54,410 nt of DNA from Alphaproteobacteria bacterium HGW-Alphaproteobacteria-3 (lineage in GTDB: Bacteria > Pseudomonadota > Alphaproteobacteria > Parvibaculales > Parvibaculaceae): contig PHEF01000021.1 in the NCBI GenBank assembly GCA_002842875.1, positions 2,644-57,053 on the forward strand. The letters are read 5' to 3'. The position numbers and the translations under genes were made by a program. Shown piece by piece: positions 1 to 7,916 of the stretch. Below the pieces are notes generated by a model. That model searched no databases. It worked only from the letters and a program-made list of their open reading frames with translations, and was not told the origin of the DNA. Within the stretch, counting starts at the first letter, position 1. Every line of letters begins with the position of its first letter.

Positions 1-81
1 TCCCGAACTCGGCCGTTAAATTCCTCTGCGCCAATGGTACTATGTCTTAAGGCATGGAAGAGTAGGTCGCTGCCAGGCCTG
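1..81 (+). rRNA. rrf: 5S ribosomal RNA, 3' part
   Basis: The first ~80 bases match the 3' part of a bacterial 5S rRNA: the CCGAACTCGG segment of loop B/C, then GGTACT, and the terminal GAGTAGGTCGCTGCCAGG strand that closes helix I. The 5' half is outside the window. The exact 3' end is uncertain by a few bases. With the following initiator tRNA this is the end of an rRNA operon, as is usual in Alphaproteobacteria. Confidence 0.9.
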
Positions 82-207
82 CCAAGCACATATCGTTCAC
101 CCCTTCTTCCCGATAGAGCCGTCCCGCGGCCATCCGCACACATCCTGACCTTCTTGTCTCGATCGCGTGCGCGGGCGAGATGGGCGGCATCGATGCGACG
201 AAATTGA

Positions 208-285
<78 letters not shown>

Positions 286-292
286 CAAAATC

Positions 293-327
293 AAGGGCTT
301 AGCAGAAATGCTAAGCCCTTCTTTTTT
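293..327 (+). terminator. Rho-independent terminator after tRNA-fMet
   Basis: A perfect 12-bp stem (293-304 with 309-320, GAAA loop) is followed by CTTTTTT. It lies 8 bp after the tRNA CCA and would end the rRNA operon transcript. Because it is to the right of the att core, it belongs physically to the island, so the island supplies a replacement terminator. Confidence 0.85.
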
Positions 328-333
328 GCTCTA

Positions 334-356
334 GGGACAAATTGGGGACAGTAAGC
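334..356 (+). repeat. 23-bp arm-type repeat, left copy
   Basis: This 23-bp sequence holds two GGGGACA-like units (GGGACAAATTGGGGACAG, then TAAGC). It recurs identically and in the same orientation at 28735-28757, and a third, inverted partial copy lies at 28645-28657 at the integrase start. All copies lie inside the island close to its ends, as expected for integrase arm-binding sites. The stretch from 357 to 557 shows no gene. Confidence 0.6.
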
Positions 357-557
357 GCTGAAGTCCGTCAACCGCTCACATCATTGACCAACATGAGCAA
401 AGGCGTTGGCGTGACTGGGTAGGCTTCGAGATAGAGGGGACGGCGCGCTATCGCTGACAGCAGCTCCCAGTGCCATTCACAACCCACAACATTCATCCGT
501 ACACGAACAGCAGAAATCTGCCGCTACTGGGGTGTAAAGTGGCCATCAGAATCCCCA

Positions 558-580
558 TATTACAATTAGAAGTTGTAATA
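558..580. promoter_or_regulatory. Operator-like dyad TATTACAA-N7-TTGTAATA
   Basis: There is a perfect 8-bp inverted repeat with a 7-bp centre, ending 2 bp before a strong AGGAGG (583-588). The position suits autoregulation of the small HTH protein that follows. Sequence only; no binding data. Confidence 0.45.
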
Positions 581-596
581 ATAGGAGGATGGAACG

Positions 597-788
597 ATTG
601 ATGGTTCAGATGTTCTGACAGTCAATCAGCTAGTCGAAGAGTATCCGGCATTCCCCGAGGCCACTGTGCGCTGGTGGATTTTCAATGCGGAGCGCAATGG
701 CTTCCGGGAATGCCTGCTGAGAGTCGGCGGGCGCGTCTATATCGACCGCCAGGCCTTTATCGACTGGCTGAAATCGCATCGGATTTGA
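597..788 (+). CDS. Small HTH (AlpA/excisionase-like) protein; unusual ATT start or 5' frameshift
   Basis: The frame encodes ...LTVNQLVEEYPAF, RWWIF and GGRVYIDRQAF, about half identical to the small HTH protein at 27118-27333 at the island's other end. These are DNA-binding proteins of the excisionase/AlpA type. The coding frame has no ATG, GTG or TTG in a suitable place: AGGAGG (583-588) is 8 nt from an in-frame ATT at 597. ATG 601 has the paralogue-like start MVQMF but runs into a stop at 616. One missing base near 615 would join MVQMF to LTVNQL, so this may be a slightly broken gene. Either reading gives about 62 residues. It may act as a recombination directionality factor. Confidence 0.55.
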   Translation: MDGSDVLTVNQLVEEYPAFPEATVRWWIFNAERNGFRECLLRVGGRVYIDRQAFIDWLKSHRI

Positions 789-870
789 TGCGTGACGGAC
801 ACGGCGAGGGGAACTGCGGAAAGCGCGAGCGGACTTCAGTTTTCCTCCCCGCGTTCGCGGTCAGGGCACG

Positions 871-2523
871 CTACGGCTTCCTATGCTTGTGGGTGGCAAT
901 GTATTCCTGAAGCTGCTCATCCTCGTAGAAGGCTTCCGGCAGTACGGCTTTCACCGGCTTCTGGCCCGCGAGCCGCAGGACGACCTTGCGGTCAAAGTTC
1001 GGGCCCATCAGTTCCTGCGGTGTCGCAAGCTCCCTATCTGACCCCAGAACATCCCGCCTACGGCCGAGCAGGCGGCTGAGATATTCAGCCGTGCCGAGAT
1101 CGCCGGGCTTGAAGAATATCTGTGCCTTGCAGTTCGCGAGAATGCTCTCCCACTTGGGGAAGGTCTCCCGGAGCTGAGCCAAGTCCTGCACAAAGAGCCA
1201 TAGGCGGATATTGGCGCTGCGGGCAACGGCGACGGCGTTCTCAATCAACTCCATATAACCGAGCTGCGGCAACTCGTCGAAGATGAAGAGATAGGGCCGC
1301 AGCGGCTTGGGGTCGCGCTCTCCCTGATTGGCTTTGATCGCGCCATTCAGGTGCATGCCCAGCATCACCCGCAGTACGCTGCGATAGCTGCCGATCTTGT
1401 CTGGCGGCACGATGAGATAGATGGACGGCGTCACGCCTTGCACGACGGTGCCTTCCACACTCTTGCCGCCGAGAGGTATCCCGTGGTTCGCCATTTCCTC
1501 ATTGAAATAGGCGTCCGTCGAGATGGCTTCCGGCGCCCATTCCTCCGTTGTGTCGCTGGTCACGCGCTCGACGGCTTCCGAGCGCCAAACATCCAGCTGC
1601 GCGCGCGCCACCTGCTGGATGGAAGCCCGCATCTTCTCGGACATTTTCTCAAGACTGTTGGCCAGCTCCAGAAGGCCTTCGTCATTGGCTGTGCGCATTG
1701 CGTCCAGCATGTCCTCAAACTCGTCATCACTGGGGGAGAGGAGGCGGAGTATCTCCCGTATGTTTGCCACTCCGCCGGGGCGTACCTTCACCACGTACAT
1801 GATGAGGCCGCGCACCAGGTCGCGGGCGGAGCTATCCCAGAAGGGATCGCCTTTCCCCGACACCGTGATGAGCAGATCGGCAAGCACCCGCGCATCATCC
1901 CAGTCGGTCACAAACTCCAGCGGATTGAAATGATCGCTGTTCTCGTCAAAGGGCGCGAACTTGAACACCGGGCCGTGCCACGAGCGCCGCCATGCGGTCT
2001 CCTTGTAGACTTCACCCTTTGGATCGAGGATCAGTATCGGCCCGTTATAGGTCAGCGCCGTCGGCAGGATATAGCGTTGGCTTTTACCTGCACCGGTAGG
2101 AGCAACCGTTAGCAGGTGGCCATCACCGCTGAAGAGAATCTCGGGCTTCACCGGCTGATCTTCCCGATCACTCCAATAGCCGAGCTTTACGCGGTCTATG
2201 GACTTCTCGCCTTGCTTCTGGAAATAGCCGGACTGTGCGAGGTCATCAAAACCGGCCCAGCAATTGCTGCCACCGGCAGTCAGCAGGCGCTCGTAGGTCT
2301 CTTTCGACAATTTCGGAACGATGTGCCCGCGCAGTGTGTCGTTGGCCTCGTCCATTTTGCCGAAACGCAGCGCAGCCCGGTAGCTGGGCACCCACGGCGG
2401 GCCGACTTCTCCTGAAGCTTCAAGAATCTCCAGCGCTTCCTTGTGCGCGGGGTCGATCCGATCGCGCCAATGCTCATCGTCGCGTGGCTTTGCTTTCTTC
2501 TTACCAAACAGACCAAAGACCAT
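871..2523 (-). CDS. VirD4/TraG-family coupling ATPase lacking a membrane anchor
   Basis: A 550-residue protein from ATG 2523, which follows a GGGAGGGG ribosome site; the upstream in-frame codons lack one. Walker A GAGKS lies at 144-148 in APTGAGKSQR, Walker B in FIFDELPQLG, and ...IRLWLFVQDLAQL is the TraM-recognition-like segment. Type IV coupling proteins bring relaxase-DNA complexes to the secretion channel. Canonical members start with one or two transmembrane helices; this one starts MVFGLFGKKK and is soluble-looking for 140 residues. A second, membrane-anchored homologue is at 23362-24897. It is convergent with the small HTH gene on its left. Confidence 0.85.
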   Translation of the reverse strand: MVFGLFGKKKAKPRDDEHWRDRIDPAHKEALEILEASGEVGPPWVPSYRAALRFGKMDEANDTLRGHIVPKLSKETYERLLTAGGSNCWAGFDDLAQSGYFQKQGEKSIDRVKLGYWSDREDQPVKPEILFSGDGHLLTVAPTGAGKSQRYILPTALTYNGPILILDPKGEVYKETAWRRSWHGPVFKFAPFDENSDHFNPLEFVTDWDDARVLADLLITVSGKGDPFWDSSARDLVRGLIMYVVKVRPGGVANIREILRLLSPSDDEFEDMLDAMRTANDEGLLELANSLEKMSEKMRASIQQVARAQLDVWRSEAVERVTSDTTEEWAPEAISTDAYFNEEMANHGIPLGGKSVEGTVVQGVTPSIYLIVPPDKIGSYRSVLRVMLGMHLNGAIKANQGERDPKPLRPYLFIFDELPQLGYMELIENAVAVARSANIRLWLFVQDLAQLRETFPKWESILANCKAQIFFKPGDLGTAEYLSRLLGRRRDVLGSDRELATPQELMGPNFDRKVVLRLAGQKPVKAVLPEAFYEDEQLQEYIATHKHRKP

Positions 2524-2857
2524 CGCCCCCCTCCCGCGCTGTTCACTTGACTTGTGTGATGCTGAAACCCTAGGCCGAGTCCGCAAGTCATGTCATCCAT
2601 TTATCCGCCGCTCATCAGCCCACGGATAGTGCGCGTGCAGAAACTCAGCGTCTGAAAAAGCGGAGCGATACTCCGCACAGGCATTGAATCCCCCCGATCT
2701 TCCCGGTTTTGCAGCCAATCTGCGGCGCAGGCTGTAGCTGCCCATTGGCGCATATGTCGTGTCGCCCTCCAGCGGTTCGCGCGAGAGCCGCGCATTCACG
2801 GCCTTATGTGTTCGGACCATCGCATCGGGTCCCGGTTTGGCAACGGCGCGGCACGTT

Positions 2858-2983
2858 GCTTTTTCCCCTGGCGCACGGCGTGCGCCATTCCTCGCGGTGC
2901 AAAAAGCGCCGTCCTTGCCGTCCTCCACTGTGTTTCGGTTCCTGCGGAATGCCGCCTCCGGTCCTCCGCTGCGCTTTGGCCTC
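2858..2983 (+). promoter_or_regulatory. Structured leader, copy A, upstream of ardC
   Basis: The core at 2858-2907 begins GCTTTTTCCCC, has a perfect 8-bp hairpin (TGGCGCAC/GTGCGCCA), then TTCCTCGCGG, and closes with AAAAAGC pairing to the start. A second block follows at 2959-2983 (GGTCCTCCGCTGCGCTTTGG). Both blocks recur at 15947-16054 and 45927-46010 upstream of DUF736 genes, with different inner hairpins, which suggests a conserved RNA or DNA structure. The rest of 2524-3032 shows no gene that I can support. Confidence 0.55.
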
Positions 2984-3032
2984 ACAAGGCCGCGAAGCGC
3001 GCGGCTCGCAACCGCAAAAGGAGGATCGACAC

Positions 3033-3953
3033 ATGACACATAAGAGCAACCAACGGGCAGACGTTTACAGCCAGGTCACTGACCGCATCGTCGCCGCAAT
3101 CGAAGCCGGGCAGGGGACATTCCAGATGCCTTGGCATCGCAGCAGCTTCGCGTCCCACCGGCCGCAGAATGTTGCCACCGGCGCGCACTATCGGGGCGTG
3201 AACGTGATCAGCCTCTGGGCATCGGCTGAGCTGACGGGTTTCTCATCCGGCCTGTGGGGTACATACCGCCAATGGCAGTCCGTAGGTGCCCAGGTTCGCA
3301 AGGGCGAGAAGTCCAGTCTGGTGGTCTTCTATAAGGAGCTTCAAAGCGACGACGCGCCCGAAATTGACGAAGATGGCGAGAACGGACGCAAACGCTTCGT
3401 CGCCAAGGCGAGCTACGTCTTCAACGCCGATCAGGTGGACGGCTTCACGCTGCCGGCAGTACCGGCACCGGCCAATCCCGCTGAAACTATCGCCCATGCT
3501 GATGCCTATATCCGGGCGACCGGCGCTGTTATCAAGCATGGTGGCGAGCGGGCCTATTATGACCGCGTAGCGGATGCCATTCAGGTGCCGGAGCGTGACC
3601 GCTTCCTTGGCACTGAGACCAGTTCGCCCACCGAGAGCTACTACGCAACGCTGCTGCACGAGCTGAGCCACTGGACCGGCGCATCCAACCGGTGTGACCG
3701 GCAGTTCGGCAAGCGGTTCGGCGACAACGCCTATGCGATGGAGGAGCTTGTGGCCGAACTGGGCGCTGCGTTCCTCTGCGCTGAGCTTGGCATCTCACTA
3801 AAGCCGCGCGCCGACCACGCCGCATACCTGAGTCACTGGCTTGAAGTCATGAAGGCCGACAAGAAGGCCATCTTCACCGCCGCCAGCCAAGCCGCCAAAG
3901 CGGCTGACTATCTCAACAACCTCCAACCCCGCGAGACAGAGGCCGCCGCTTAG
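3033..3953 (+). CDS. ArdC-like antirestriction / ssDNA-binding zincin protein
   Basis: A 306-residue protein starting at ATG 3033, 9 nt after AAAGGAGG. The N-terminal half has the ArdC ssDNA-binding pattern (DVYSQVTDRIVAAIEAG, then RGVNVISLW), and the C-terminal half is a zincin-like domain with HELSH at 209-213 and a downstream EELVAELGAAF. In ArdC-type proteins the role is to protect incoming single-stranded plasmid DNA from host restriction at establishment. It follows structured leader A. It is related to the ArdC of element 2 (41535-42512) but clearly diverged. Confidence 0.85.
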   Translation: MTHKSNQRADVYSQVTDRIVAAIEAGQGTFQMPWHRSSFASHRPQNVATGAHYRGVNVISLWASAELTGFSSGLWGTYRQWQSVGAQVRKGEKSSLVVFYKELQSDDAPEIDEDGENGRKRFVAKASYVFNADQVDGFTLPAVPAPANPAETIAHADAYIRATGAVIKHGGERAYYDRVADAIQVPERDRFLGTETSSPTESYYATLLHELSHWTGASNRCDRQFGKRFGDNAYAMEELVAELGAAFLCAELGISLKPRADHAAYLSHWLEVMKADKKAIFTAASQAAKAADYLNNLQPRETEAAA

Positions 3954-3961
3954 GCGGCCTC
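3939..3961. terminator. Terminator hairpin overlapping the ardC stop codon
   Basis: A perfect 9-bp stem GAGGCCGCC/GGCGGCCTC with a GCTTA loop holds the TAG stop and is followed by a short CCTTTT. It lies between convergent ardC and the PIN gene. Confidence 0.6.
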
Positions 3962-4598
3962 AACTCCTTTTGGTTACTTCGGCAAAGTGAGAACTGCTCG
4001 GGGTATGAAGTTCTGAAAGCCATTTAGTACGCCGTGCCCTGAAGTTGGGAAGGCAGGTGCAGTCAAGCGCCTTTGCAACACCTATAAGCCCGACAACCGC
4101 TTCGCATTGGGCTTCGTCTATTCGCATGCGACCCTCTCGAAGAGCCAGATAAACAGCCTCAGCCACGCCATTCTTACCAAGAGCGTTTTGTGCAAGCGGG
4201 TGGAGGAACATATCGAGCGACCAGAGAAGGGGTGTATTGGGCAATACGCCCTGGGCAACAATGCGCCCCTTCTTGTCGTCTAGCACAGGTGTTGCACCCT
4301 GATGATACGCGGCGGCGATGGTTGCGGCTTCTCCGTCTCCCAGTGAGGCAGTTTGGGTAACAAGCCGAGCGAATAGATCGTAGTCCTGATCGCCAAGCGA
4401 CGTCATCTTAACGACAGAGGCGTTCACAAGCTCCTGAATGAACTGGTGGTCGCCGTTCTCTCTGCTTGTTTGATGCTCAAGCTCTCGAACGACAATGTCC
4501 GTGACCATGACATCGTTGCTATGAGCCTTGAGAATTTCATGGCCGTATGTGCTCGCATGGAGATTGATTATGACGCTAGTGTCCAGAACTAGCGGCAT
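3960..4598 (-). CDS. PIN-domain nuclease, last gene of the QueC-like operon
   Basis: From ATG 4598 (MPLVLDTSVIINL) the protein has 212 residues. An in-frame ATG at 4631 would overlap the upstream gene. PIN-like features are the first acidic residue in LDTSVIINL, DIVVRELE, GDGEAATIAAA and PVLDDKKGR, the spaced acids of the PIN metal site. PIN proteins are mostly ssRNA endonucleases of the VapC type. It is 7 bp downstream of the XRE-ImmA/IrrE gene, the fourth gene in one overlapping operon. The C-terminal ~80 residues (CTCLPNFRARRTKW) exceed a minimal VapC. A toxin or effector role is inferred. Confidence 0.7.
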   Translation of the reverse strand: MPLVLDTSVIINLHASTYGHEILKAHSNDVMVTDIVVRELEHQTSRENGDHQFIQELVNASVVKMTSLGDQDYDLFARLVTQTASLGDGEAATIAAAYHQGATPVLDDKKGRIVAQGVLPNTPLLWSLDMFLHPLAQNALGKNGVAEAVYLALREGRMRIDEAQCEAVVGLIGVAKALDCTCLPNFRARRTKWLSELHTPSSSHFAEVTKRS

Positions 4599-4605
4599 TG
4601 TTTCA

Positions 4606-5796
4606 CTAGCCGGGAAGCGTAAGAAGGTCATCCGTCTCGCTTTCCTCTAGCTCAAACTGATCGATCAGGGCTCGGAGTTCTGTACGAGGTACTTTCAAGA
4701 GCTCCGCAAGCTGCCCTTCTGACATAAGCTCCCGCTTCCAGGCAGCGTAAGCCATAAGACTCAGTCGGTGGGGCAGGGCTCTATTCGCTTCATCCTTCGC
4801 GTGGTCGGGCTTTGCAGCGCCTGCACCTAGTACGGCTTCCACGTGTGCCTTTGTGATGCTGCCGTTATTTTCAAACCAAGCCCAGCTTCCCTTCTTCACA
4901 AGACCAAGTTCTTCGAGGCGTCGCACGCAAGCTTCACGCGAAATGTTGTACTGATGAGCAAGCAAAATAACATGGCGTCTGGTCAGCTGGGGCAAACCTG
5001 CCTTCAGTTGTTCAAAGCTCTCCGAGAATCCCTTGCGTGGCGTCACAAATTCTCGACCAAAAGCGTTGGCGTACCGCTCTTCTCTAGACAGGAATTTCTC
5101 GTTCTCTTCGAGAACCTCGGGATTGTGACGCGTACCGATAAAGTGCCCGAGTTCATGGGCCGCAGACTGTACACGACGCTCTAGGGGATGGTTCGCGTTG
5201 AGAAGAATGCACGCGCCTATCTCAGGATCATAGGTGAAGAGCCCAGCAACTTTCGATTTGGACGATAGACGGCGTTGGTACAGCCGGATACCCAAATCAA
5301 GATCGATGAGGGTGAAGATATCGCCAATCGGCGCTGAACCAAGGCCAAGCCAATTGCGCAGTTCCTGCGCATGCTGTTCGGCCAGATCAGCTACATCGCC
5401 GGAATTAATACCGCGCTCTGGCGGGTAGCTCTTCCGACGACTAATTCCCAAGACATTCTCTAGTTCCACTTCAGCCTTAACGAGGTCATTAAGCAGCTTA
5501 ACCGCTTCGGAGGTGTGTTGATCCTCAGTTTCCTGAAGTCTGCGAAAGCGTGGAACGAGATCGGTATGAACGGCCTCACGCCGTAGCAAAGCATTGACGG
5601 AGACTCCATACCGACTGGCCAAAGTTTGAAGTTCCTGGATTCGAATGCGGCGGGTGCCTTTTTCGATAGAAACCAACGTGGGGCGGGACATGCCAATACA
5701 TTGCGCCGCTTCCTCTTGAAGGACTTTCGCATTTTCACGAGCTAACCGGAGACGCCGTCCAATCTCTTGTGCGCTTATTTCATTAAGATCGGTCAT
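4606..5796 (-). CDS. XRE-family regulator fused to ImmA/IrrE metallopeptidase
   Basis: A 396-residue protein from ATG 5796, preceded by AAAGGAGG. An N-terminal XRE helix-turn-helix (about 11-70, with MSRPTLVSIEKGTRRI) is followed by a long helical linker and an ImmA/IrrE (M78) protease domain with the zinc motif HELGH at 214-218 and a downstream EERYANAFGREFVTP. Such fusions bind DNA and cleave partner repressors or antitoxins when triggered. It overlaps the QueC-like gene by 14 bp and is followed by the PIN gene, so it is likely the sensor and regulator of this operon. The C-terminal ~130 residues have two more helical segments of unknown role. Confidence 0.85.
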   Translation of the reverse strand: MTDLNEISAQEIGRRLRLARENAKVLQEEAAQCIGMSRPTLVSIEKGTRRIRIQELQTLASRYGVSVNALLRREAVHTDLVPRFRRLQETEDQHTSEAVKLLNDLVKAEVELENVLGISRRKSYPPERGINSGDVADLAEQHAQELRNWLGLGSAPIGDIFTLIDLDLGIRLYQRRLSSKSKVAGLFTYDPEIGACILLNANHPLERRVQSAAHELGHFIGTRHNPEVLEENEKFLSREERYANAFGREFVTPRKGFSESFEQLKAGLPQLTRRHVILLAHQYNISREACVRRLEELGLVKKGSWAWFENNGSITKAHVEAVLGAGAAKPDHAKDEANRALPHRLSLMAYAAWKRELMSEGQLAELLKVPRTELRALIDQFELEESETDDLLTLPG

Positions 5797-7171
5797 AGCG
5801 GCCTCCTTTCGTCCATATTCCTAGAAAACTCTCTTGTCCTTGGTCGGTCAGGAAGCGCTGCCATTCCTCTGCGTGACGTTCCAACAGGTTTCTCAGGTTT
5901 CTCAGTGTTTCTTCTTCTGTTGCACCGAGAGACTCGGCAAGTTCGAGTGAGTTGTTTCTCAGCTTGTTGCTGGGGAGCACAGCCATATCAGCCAGTTGCT
6001 GCATATGCCGAGCTCCCATAATTCCGTAGTCGAGCAATGTCTTGGTGGGATTAAAGGTGTTGCATCGCGGCAGAGCATCGCTGTAGCTCGTGGCCGTCAG
6101 ATCTGAGATGACGTAGGTCTCTTTCTCCTCACTTACATTGGCTGCGTGGAGACTTGTCCGCCGAAGCATGCAAGCCGCGCACACACCGCATTGGCGGCGG
6201 ACCCCGCCAAGTCGTACGTTGTGTCTTTGCTGCCAGCATGACCGGGTATGAAGGACTTGTTCCATGTCTATGCCAGGTTGCTCTAGGAACTTGATGATTG
6301 TTTGACCTTTGGTGCGCCAGAGGCGTGGCTGGTCAAATGTAATCTCGTGCCCAAGCAGCGCTTTGATAAAGCGTTCCATTCTCCGGAAGAATGTTGGGTG
6401 ATTTCGATAGTCAGCATAGATGTTGTAAAGCGGCACCAAAACAGGGCCGAGCGCACCTTGCCCACTCTCCGGAACGATGATCTTGTTCAGACCTGAAAGG
6501 TGAGCAGCGATTGCTGTAATTGCCGCAAATTTGAATCCGCGTGATCGAGCGCTATCCTCCTGCGACGGGAAAACTCTTACGTCGAATGGAATGCGATCAA
6601 AAGGGAGTTCATTCTTTCGACGCTTTTGATTTCCCTTGGCGACGCGCACACGAACAGCAACATCATTTTTGTTGAAGATGCCCGATACGCTACGGGAGTC
6701 CAGTCCATCGCTGTATGCGATGGCAAATTCCTTCTGCGTATCAAAGAAAAGGGGGCGTTGGCGGTCGTCTTCGCTAACGTCACCTTCCCATTTCACAAAA
6801 GAGAAGCGCCATTCGTCCCCGGTCAGATGGCGCAGAGTCGTACAGAGCTGCCGCCCGATACTCTCATCGCGCCAGACGCTCAATTCTACAACAGGCACGA
6901 CAACGTGAAATTTCCGCGCCCAATGGGTGTTACCGCGTGCCCATTTGCGATCCGCAAATTCGACGGCAGCGCACACAACAAGAAGGTCATGGTGGACACT
7001 CTTCCAGCCATCGTAGTGGTAGGTGTCGAAGATACGCTTGTCGAAAACAATCTCTGAACCTATGCGCGCGATAGCGTCGCTCTTGAGTCGTACGCGCGCC
7101 TTATCGCATCCTTTTTCAATCACATTGAGCGTGCGTTCGCTCGGATCAACAACAATCTTAAACTGCTTCAC
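5783..7171 (-). CDS. QueC-like PP-loop ATPase with N-terminal extension
   Basis: A 462-residue protein starting at GTG 7171, which overlaps the upstream stop (GTGA). It has a PP-loop variant AYSDGLDS (SDGLDS at 154-159; QueC has SGGxDS) and a four-cysteine zinc motif C312, C328, C331, C334 in RRQCGVCAACMLRR, as in 7-cyano-7-deazaguanine synthase QueC. Genuine QueC is about 230 residues; here ~145 residues precede the PP-loop and ~125 follow the zinc motif. QueC-like enzymes of extended size occur in the Qat system and type IV CBASS. No queuosine-pathway genes are nearby, so a defence or protein-modification role is more likely than tRNA modification. That role is inferred from context. Confidence 0.7.
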   Translation of the reverse strand: MKQFKIVVDPSERTLNVIEKGCDKARVRLKSDAIARIGSEIVFDKRIFDTYHYDGWKSVHHDLLVVCAAVEFADRKWARGNTHWARKFHVVVPVVELSVWRDESIGRQLCTTLRHLTGDEWRFSFVKWEGDVSEDDRQRPLFFDTQKEFAIAYSDGLDSRSVSGIFNKNDVAVRVRVAKGNQKRRKNELPFDRIPFDVRVFPSQEDSARSRGFKFAAITAIAAHLSGLNKIIVPESGQGALGPVLVPLYNIYADYRNHPTFFRRMERFIKALLGHEITFDQPRLWRTKGQTIIKFLEQPGIDMEQVLHTRSCWQQRHNVRLGGVRRQCGVCAACMLRRTSLHAANVSEEKETYVISDLTATSYSDALPRCNTFNPTKTLLDYGIMGARHMQQLADMAVLPSNKLRNNSLELAESLGATEEETLRNLRNLLERHAEEWQRFLTDQGQESFLGIWTKGGRYDRS

Positions 7172-7740
7172 TGTGCGGGCCCTTCATCTAGACCGTCTTT
7201 CTTTTTGGTGGCGTTCTTGAATGCATCGCGATCACCTCGCATGAGGGCATCTCGAATTTTAGGAGTATCAAGCTCTCTCAAAGTGGCGTCGGTACCTTCG
7301 ATGGCACGGTCGAGCTGATCTTTACGCATCTCCCCATTTTGGTGGCTGTCCAGGCACGCTTCCTGAATGCGCGTCCTGGTTTCGTCAATATGGGTTTGAA
7401 TGGCCGCGTCAAGACCTTCGGAAATTGCGCTCTCGGGCGATGCTCCATCATGCAGCCGGAGCTTCACTTCCTTCTGAAAGTTGTCGGTGAACTGTGACTT
7501 CGGATGAGCGTCAAAGACGCCTTCGATGGATGATTTGGGGTCGAAGTCCAATTGGCTGCCGTTGAGGTAATCGGCTAGGCCGCTGAAGAGCGAAGGGGTC
7601 TCATTCAGCACCCCATACACGATTGCGTGTTGCCCCAATGCGCACCGTTCGTCGTTTGAAACGGTGTCGTTTTGCACGGCCTCCGCAAACTTCTTCAGCC
7701 GATTATCCAGTTTCAGGTTTTTGAACGGTCCATCACTCAT
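7168..7740 (-). CDS. Unknown protein, first gene of the QueC-like operon
   Basis: A 190-residue soluble, charged, mostly helical protein. ATG 7740 (MSDGPFKNL) is 6 nt after AGGAGG; ATG 7746 abuts that site and is less likely. I do not recognise a family. Its stop overlaps the QueC-like start, implying coupled translation and a common function. In Qat the QueC-like protein works with a small partner (QatB); this protein could be an analogous substrate or partner, but I see no shared motif to prove it. The C-terminus is lysine-rich then acidic (KKKDGLDEGPAQ). Confidence 0.6.
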   Translation of the reverse strand: MSDGPFKNLKLDNRLKKFAEAVQNDTVSNDERCALGQHAIVYGVLNETPSLFSGLADYLNGSQLDFDPKSSIEGVFDAHPKSQFTDNFQKEVKLRLHDGASPESAISEGLDAAIQTHIDETRTRIQEACLDSHQNGEMRKDQLDRAIEGTDATLRELDTPKIRDALMRGDRDAFKNATKKKDGLDEGPAQ

Positions 7741-7916
7741 GGTCATCCTCCTATGGCTACAATATTTCATAGAAAGCTGACAAAGTCAATATATAGATAC
7801 AATAACCTGACATAACGTGCTGAAGCGTGCATGCCGGGCTTCCTTGCGGCCCAAATCGGCACAAACCAAGAACAAGCATGCTAAAGTGTTTTCAATCAAC
7901 GATGGAGTGGGGCGCG
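7741..7916. promoter_or_regulatory. Divergent promoter region of the QueC-like operon and the HEPN-like gene
   Basis: This is an AT-rich stretch. On the minus strand TTGACT is 17 bp from AATATT, a plausible sigma70 promoter shortly before the AGGAGG of the 7740 start. TATATAGATACAATA lies between the divergent genes and could hold an operator for the XRE regulator. There is no gene in 7741-7916. Confidence 0.4.

Noticed and set aside
1351..2112. 253-residue open frame antisense to the anchorless coupling protein
   Set aside because: Shadow of the true gene; no motif or ribosome site.
5783..7171. Housekeeping QueC of queuosine biosynthesis
   Set aside because: The protein is twice the usual length, has a changed PP-loop and lies in an operon with PIN and IrrE proteins, with no queD/queE/queF nearby.
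7168..7740. QatB of a Qat system
   Set aside because: The order resembles a small partner next to a QueC-like gene, but there is no QatA ATPase or TatD-like QatD, and I see no shared motif.
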